Below are positions 60,456 to 64,000 of a DNA stretch of 64,000 bases, one piece after another. The translations under genes and the position numbers were made by a program. The stretch is taken from positions 50,046 through 114,045 of the forward strand of contig JAQXVF010000040.1 in the NCBI GenBank assembly GCA_029224785.1, given 5' to 3'. The notes beneath the pieces were generated by a model, which was given only the letters and a program-made list of their open reading frames with translations, did no database searches and was not told where the DNA came from. The DNA is from Bacillota bacterium (GTDB lineage Bacteria; Bacillota; Clostridia; Oscillospirales; Oscillospiraceae). Within the stretch, counting starts at the first letter, position 1, and each line of letters opens with the position of its first letter.

Positions 60456-60477
60456 TAGGTAAACGTTCGTTCACCTA
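60456..60477. promoter_or_regulatory. TetR operator
   Basis: A 22-bp imperfect palindrome with arms TAGGTAAACG and CGTTCACCTA, matched at 9 of 11 positions per half, 16 bp upstream of the TetR gene start. Expected autoregulatory site. Confidence 0.7.
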
Positions 60478-60693
60478 CGGAAATCGTAACACACATCCCC
60501 TCATCTGTCAACCATCCATTCATACTGCACAAATATCCCCGACGTTTTCCCGACAATCAGAATGCACAATTGGATACCACCCGGCTGATTGCCGATTGTT
60601 TCTGCAACATGCTAGCCCCATCGGGGAACAGAATGATCTCCAGCCGAACCGGGCAGACTATGCTTCCCTGTTCCCTTCCTTCATAGTAAAGAG

Positions 60694-60727
60694 AAACCGT
60701 GAAGAAAACCATTTCTCTTCACGGTTT
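60694..60727 (-). terminator. Terminator after the thioredoxin-reductase-like gene
   Basis: AAACCGTGAAGA (60694-60705) pairs perfectly with TCTTCACGGTTT (60716-60727). The rest of 60441-60736 shows no gene. Confidence 0.75.
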
Positions 60728-60736
60728 GAAAAATCA

Positions 60737-61597
60737 TTATTTCTTATCCAGCTCGGAAAGATACGCTACAATGGAGTGAGCTGCTACGTTTCCTTCCCCA
60801 ACGGCTTTTGCGATCTGATAGGGTCTGCCTGTGCAGTCACCGGCGGCAAAGCACCCCGGCACATTGGTTTCCGCCTGACGGTTGACACGAATATGTGGAC
60901 CCTCCAACTCCAGATTTTTCAGAAGCGTCGCCGGAGCCACTGCGTTCCGCAGGAAAAAAGCGCCATCCACAGGAATCTCCGTCCCGTCCGCAAGGAGTAT
61001 TCCGGATACCCGATCCTCTCCGCATACCGCTTTGATGGGGCTTTGCAGGCGGATGACATTGGGAAGCTCTATCCCGCAATCCTGATAAGTGCAGTAAAGG
61101 TGTACCTGCTCAGCAATACCTGCCAGATACTCTACTTCGTGCTCATACCGTTTTGCGGCACAATAGACAGCAATGGATTTCCCTGCGTACAAGAATCCAT
61201 CGCAGGTTGCGCAGTAGCTGACTCCATGCCCCAACAGCGCCTGCTCGTTCGGCAATCCCTTAGCAGACACGGAACCTGTGGCAAACAGAACAGTCTTTGC
61301 TTCGAAGATCTCATTGTCCGCAAGGAGCATAAACCCCTGTCGGCTGGCCATAATGCTGGTCACCATTCGATCGGTCAGCTCCAGTCCCTGCTCTTGAATT
61401 TGTTTACGGAACGCCTCGTTTAAAGTCTGACCGCCCACCATCCCAAATCCGGGGTAGTTTGCGATCTTCTCGGATTTCTGGACCTTATCGCTTAATGCAG
61501 GATTGCCGAACCAGATGATATTCTTATTGTGAAGTTTCAGGTTCAGCGCAGCGGAAAGGCCCGCCGGACCTGCGCCAATGATTGCTGCATCGTACAT
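60737..61597 (-). CDS. Thioredoxin-reductase-like flavoprotein lacking NADPH-binding motifs
   Basis: A 286-residue FAD enzyme. FAD fold AAIIGAGPAGLSAALN at the start, redox pair C129-A-T-C132 (VSYCATCDG), and the C-terminal FAD motif FAAGDCTGRPYQIAKAVGEG. In ordinary reductases the second Rossmann motif GGGDSA and the downstream HRR sequence hold NADPH; here the positions read AVYCAAKRYEHEVEY and LYCTYQDCG. This pattern is like ferredoxin-dependent flavin thioredoxin reductases of Clostridia. The natural electron donor is therefore probably not NADPH. Shorter than the usual 305-315. Confidence 0.85.
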   Translation of the reverse strand: MYDAAIIGAGPAGLSAALNLKLHNKNIIWFGNPALSDKVQKSEKIANYPGFGMVGGQTLNEAFRKQIQEQGLELTDRMVTSIMASRQGFMLLADNEIFEAKTVLFATGSVSAKGLPNEQALLGHGVSYCATCDGFLYAGKSIAVYCAAKRYEHEVEYLAGIAEQVHLYCTYQDCGIELPNVIRLQSPIKAVCGEDRVSGILLADGTEIPVDGAFFLRNAVAPATLLKNLELEGPHIRVNRQAETNVPGCFAAGDCTGRPYQIAKAVGEGNVAAHSIVAYLSELDKK

Positions 61598-61622
61598 ATC
61601 ATACCTCCGCTTTATGGATTTC

Positions 61623-61831
61623 CTATTTCTTCAGCAGTGTGCCTGCATACGCTTTCACACGTTTCGAATCGTTTTCATTTCGGGTATATGAGGCCTGTAC
61701 AATGCTGATTTCCTTGATTTCGTGTACCGCTCCAGAGAATATGGCGCACGAAAGCGAATCGTATACTTCCCAAACCGAAACACTGTAAAACCGTCACGAT
61801 TACTGAGTACCGCCTGATTTTCTGTACCCAT
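61623..61831 (-). pseudogene. Small frameshifted gene upstream of the thioredoxin-reductase-like gene
   Basis: A reading frame beginning GTENQAVLSNRDGFTVFRFGKY breaks near PYSL. One base shift restores a coding-like sequence, EIKEISIVQASYTRNENDSKRVKAYAGTLLKK, ending at 61623. The ribosome site AGGAGG lies 11 nt before the ATG at 61831. The shift could be a real mutation or a sequence error. Role unknown. Confidence 0.55.
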
Positions 61832-61966
61832 ATTCTCACCATCCTCCTGCATAATTTCTGTTACAGTTATTATACCATACTTTGAGAAATCTTCAAGTCG
61901 CTTAATAGAACATCGTGTTTTTGCATCGTCTCGATTTTGGGTTTCTCGCAGAACCGTGTGCTTTGT

Positions 61967-62512
61967 TCAATACCCCGCCTTACACAGCTCGTCTATCATA
62001 GCTTTTCGCCTGCCGAACTGTACCCGCCAGGAATCCGCAAGCTGTTTTTCCGCTTCCGCTCCAGCGGGAAACTGCCGCACCCTTCGCAGACAGCCAATGG
62101 CTTCCCGGTACATATTGCGGTCGGTTGACCGGGACATGACCCCATCCAGCATCCGCACATAGGTATCTCTGACCTGTTCCGGCGACCACCGGCAAAGGAT
62201 ATCCGCGAATTTTCTCAGGCGGTTGAAAGAGCCTTCCTGCACGATGGATTGATAGAGCAGTTCGTATTGCTCTCCGAAGGCCAGCAGTTCATATTTGAGT
62301 GTTCTGGTCGTCGGGTGGTGCAGAAGCGTATCCGCAATCTTCCCGCCACGGCCCATCTCAATCTCCACATCATAGTCCTCGGTTCCGGAAACCAGCGCTG
62401 TTACTGTGTTTCCATCCCAATCCAGGCTTTCCACGCAGCCATCATCCCAGTAGTTTCTCCCCCGTTCCAGGATCCACGGCGCAAACAACTTCTGCCAATC
62501 CATCCATGTCAC
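61967..62512 (-). pseudogene. Internally deleted SWIM zinc-finger family gene
   Basis: A 181-residue frame. The N-terminal part (WQKLFAPWILERGRNYWDDGCVESL, then GTEDYDVEIEM) is the usual lead-in to a SWIM zinc finger; the CxCP...CKH core that should follow is missing. Instead the frame jumps near residue 60-75 to a C-terminal helical part (SFNRLRKFADILCRWSPEQVRDTYVRMLDGVMSR). The reading frame stays open, so a short protein could be made, but without its zinc site. Confidence 0.55.
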
Positions 62513-62555
62513 CTGCTCCTCTGATTTCTGTTATTTTCCACACCACACAGATCAT

Positions 62556-63104
62556 TCAATCTGCCTTGAATATCTCCTCCAGATGATCCAGCAGGAACCG
62601 CTGTGCCTCCGTGCTGTAATAAACCGCTGTATACTCCCCATACTGTCCCTGCCGTGTTTCGGTGTACATCCCGATTCTCCTGCCGGCCTCCGTCGGAACA
62701 CGCTGCTGCTTTCCTTCGGCATTGGGTACTTTCTCCATGAATCCCTTGGAGAGGAGCCAAGCAGTCATCGCCGTGGTGCTGGGGCGCTTGGTATTGGGGT
62801 CATCTGTGGCAGCGGCAAGCATCCCGACAAATTCTGAAATACGCAGCGGATGCTCCGCCGGCGCAAGGCGGGACAGCAACTGCGGTGTCAGGACAAATTC
62901 TCTCTTCTTCGACTTGCTCCCAACAATGCCGCCGTTGTCGATCACCTGCTGCAAAACGCCGGATACATAGAAAAAGCATCTCGCCAGCCGCACCTGATTC
63001 AGGACGGAATCCTCCGGTATTTCGTTTCCGGTAATCGGATCGATGCCCTGCGCCAGTTTGTCCATATACATTTTTGCCCGCTGCATCACTTCAAGTTCTG
63101 TCAT
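62556..63104 (-). CDS. Conserved hypothetical protein
   Basis: 182 residues: MQRAKMYMDKLAQGIDPITGNEIPEDSVLNQVRLARCFFYVSGVL at the start, an acidic middle, and a C-terminal winged-helix-like part (STTAMTAWLLSKGFMEKV, RVPTEAGRRIGM). The N-terminal sequence recurs widely in Clostridia near helicase and SWIM genes, but I do not recognise a function. AAGGGG precedes the ATG. It lies 44 bp upstream of the SWIM remnant. Confidence 0.75.
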   Translation of the reverse strand: MTELEVMQRAKMYMDKLAQGIDPITGNEIPEDSVLNQVRLARCFFYVSGVLQQVIDNGGIVGSKSKKREFVLTPQLLSRLAPAEHPLRISEFVGMLAAATDDPNTKRPSTTAMTAWLLSKGFMEKVPNAEGKQQRVPTEAGRRIGMYTETRQGQYGEYTAVYYSTEAQRFLLDHLEEIFKAD

Positions 63105-63559
63105 ACGCTTTTCCCCTTTTTTATTCTCATTTTATTGTATCAGTCCATCGAAAGATAGGCAAGTCTTTTCTGAAGAAACACTGCGCCGGTATTGGCACGG
63201 CAGATAAAGAATGCGGCGCAGACTGTAAATCTGCGCCGCAATAGACAAAGAAAAGCCCAACGGCTACATCCTCCGCATGGAACCGCTGTCATCTTCCTGC
63301 TCCATCTCGGACTGGCGAGTTAACAAATGATTGAAGATATCCGTCAGATTAGCCTCCTTTCCGGCATTACTTGAAATCAGATTTACTACAGCATTCATTA
63401 CGAAAGATTTGACCCCGCATAACATATGGGCATGCTATGCGGGGTCTCGCGTGGGACGTCAAGAAAGAAAGGAGGAGCATTCAATCTTCAATAGTGCATC
63501 AATATAAACTTGTCTGTGGTGTCGCCAAAGGGAGTTGGGGAGAACAATTGAAGGAAGGA
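63105..63559. other. Mostly non-coding interval with two strong hairpins
   Basis: 63211-63240 holds an 11-bp perfect stem (TGCGGCGCAGA arm) and 63411-63446 another (GACCCCGCATA with TATGCGGGGTC). A 44-codon frame at 63264-63398 (minus; MNAVVNLISSNAGKEANLTD) has no ribosome site and is unsupported. Nothing else is seen. Confidence 0.5.
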
Positions 63560-63883
63560 TCAGTTGGAGTCAATGATCTCACCGGCACGCCGGATGGCGT
63601 TTTGGGTCAGCTCTTCATCGACCGTAACATCACAATCAAACACGTCATTAAAATTACAGGGTGCCGAATACCACATTTTATTGGACTTAAGTGCATCGAG
63701 GTTTAGTGAACTATCACTATAGTACTTGTACACAGAAGTTGGGGCATAGCATTGATAAACGTATCCTATATTTGCGTAAAGGTATTGTTCTTCCCTCTCG
63801 CTTCCAGTCATAAGTATTATGAATTTTTCACGTAATTGTTTCTTCCATTCTTCATCATGATTTGTGTGTTCAATAGTGCTCAT
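63560..63883 (-). pseudogene. Truncated DUF2971 gene
   Basis: A 107-residue frame. Its second half, VYKYYSDSSLNLDALKSNKMWYSAPCNFNDVFDC, is the N-terminal signature of DUF2971 proteins, normally 230-300 residues. The frame then stops. The ATG overlaps the stop of the upstream gene (ATGA), so translation would be coupled. Confidence 0.6.
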
Positions 63884-64000
63884 TCACTTTCTCCCTTTTC
63901 CAAACATCTTTCCAACCGTTGTATTTCTTCTTGACTATTTGAAAACACACGCATTTTATTGTTCAACTTTTCTGATAAAAACGCCTTTTCGTTTAATGCT
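63880..64000 (-). CDS. 3' end of an unidentified gene (cut by window edge)
   Basis: The last 39 codons of a minus-strand gene, AT-rich, reading ALNEKAFLSEKLNNKMRV and ending RCLEKGESE. Coiled-coil-like. Its stop overlaps the start of the DUF2971 remnant. Too little to identify. Confidence 0.5.
   Translation of the reverse strand, partial: ALNEKAFLSEKLNNKMRVFSNSQEEIQRLERCLEKGESE

Overview
This window reads as chromosome of a spore-forming, low-to-moderate GC member of class Clostridia, most like the gut Oscillospiraceae/Ruminococcaceae. The reasons are a sigE-spoIIGA locus, cotJ genes, cwlD, a SipL-like DUF3794/LysM protein, Rex, YlmH, DUF951, DUF896, RarA, strong AGGAGG ribosome sites and frequent TTG/GTG starts. 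Almost all of it is compact core genome. No CRISPR array, rRNA operon, complete insertion sequence or intact prophage was seen.

Layout. 1-4.3 kb: 3' end of a prenyl synthase, then a minus-strand cassette (membrane-tailed MerR regulator, two paralogous mini membrane proteins, a YbjQ protein) and a zinc-ribbon/TPM pair. 4.4-7.7 kb: spore coat genes cotJA-JB (fused) and cotJC, divergent from cwlD, then radA. 7.7-15.5 kb: two tyrosine recombinases, a TipA-like MerR gene, an XRE regulator divergent from pfkA, and an AT-rich lipoprotein gene flanked by near-identical 27-bp hairpins. 15.6-24.5 kb: tRNA-Val, sfsA, rex, sigE, spoIIGA, DUF951, rarA, two CobW-type GTPases (one strongly His/Cys-rich), and the SipL-like spore protein. 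24.5-29.6 kb: a complete branched-chain amino acid ABC operon (livKHMGF order on the minus strand) bracketed by two tiny membrane-protein genes. 29.7-33.7 kb: a PBP transpeptidase, an FHA-FtsW fusion, endonuclease IV. 33.8-37.3 kb: WYL regulator, two tRNA-Ser genes, then decayed phage genes and a holin. 37.3-46.4 kb: housekeeping genes (ylmH, two flavoproteins, CPBP protease, a DUF4445 ATPase, coaX, a phosphodiesterase). 46.4-53.9 kb: an unknown three-gene operon, a C39-like lipoprotein, trpS and gltX divergent, and a metallophosphoesterase with a cytosolic ParB-like/BMP fusion. 54.1-64 kb: GH43, a BlaI/M56 pair, GNAT-rsgA-TetR, a thioredoxin-reductase-like flavoprotein lacking visible NADPH motifs, and several decayed genes.

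How genes work together. Sporulation functions are spread over several loci: sigma-E and its protease SpoIIGA, sigma-E-type coat genes, the cortex amidase CwlD, and a SipL-like coat tether. The PBP and FHA-FtsW pair is a septal or cortical peptidoglycan synthase unit. The two CobW GTPases look like a metal (probably zinc) chaperone operon. The last 6 kb show gene decay: at least two genes keep both ends but have lost their centre, one is frameshifted, one is truncated. No single undescribed system is proven. The best leads are the thioredoxin reductase variant, the ParB-like/BMP fusion, the CobW pair, the CotJA-JB fusion and the MerR/mini-membrane cassette.
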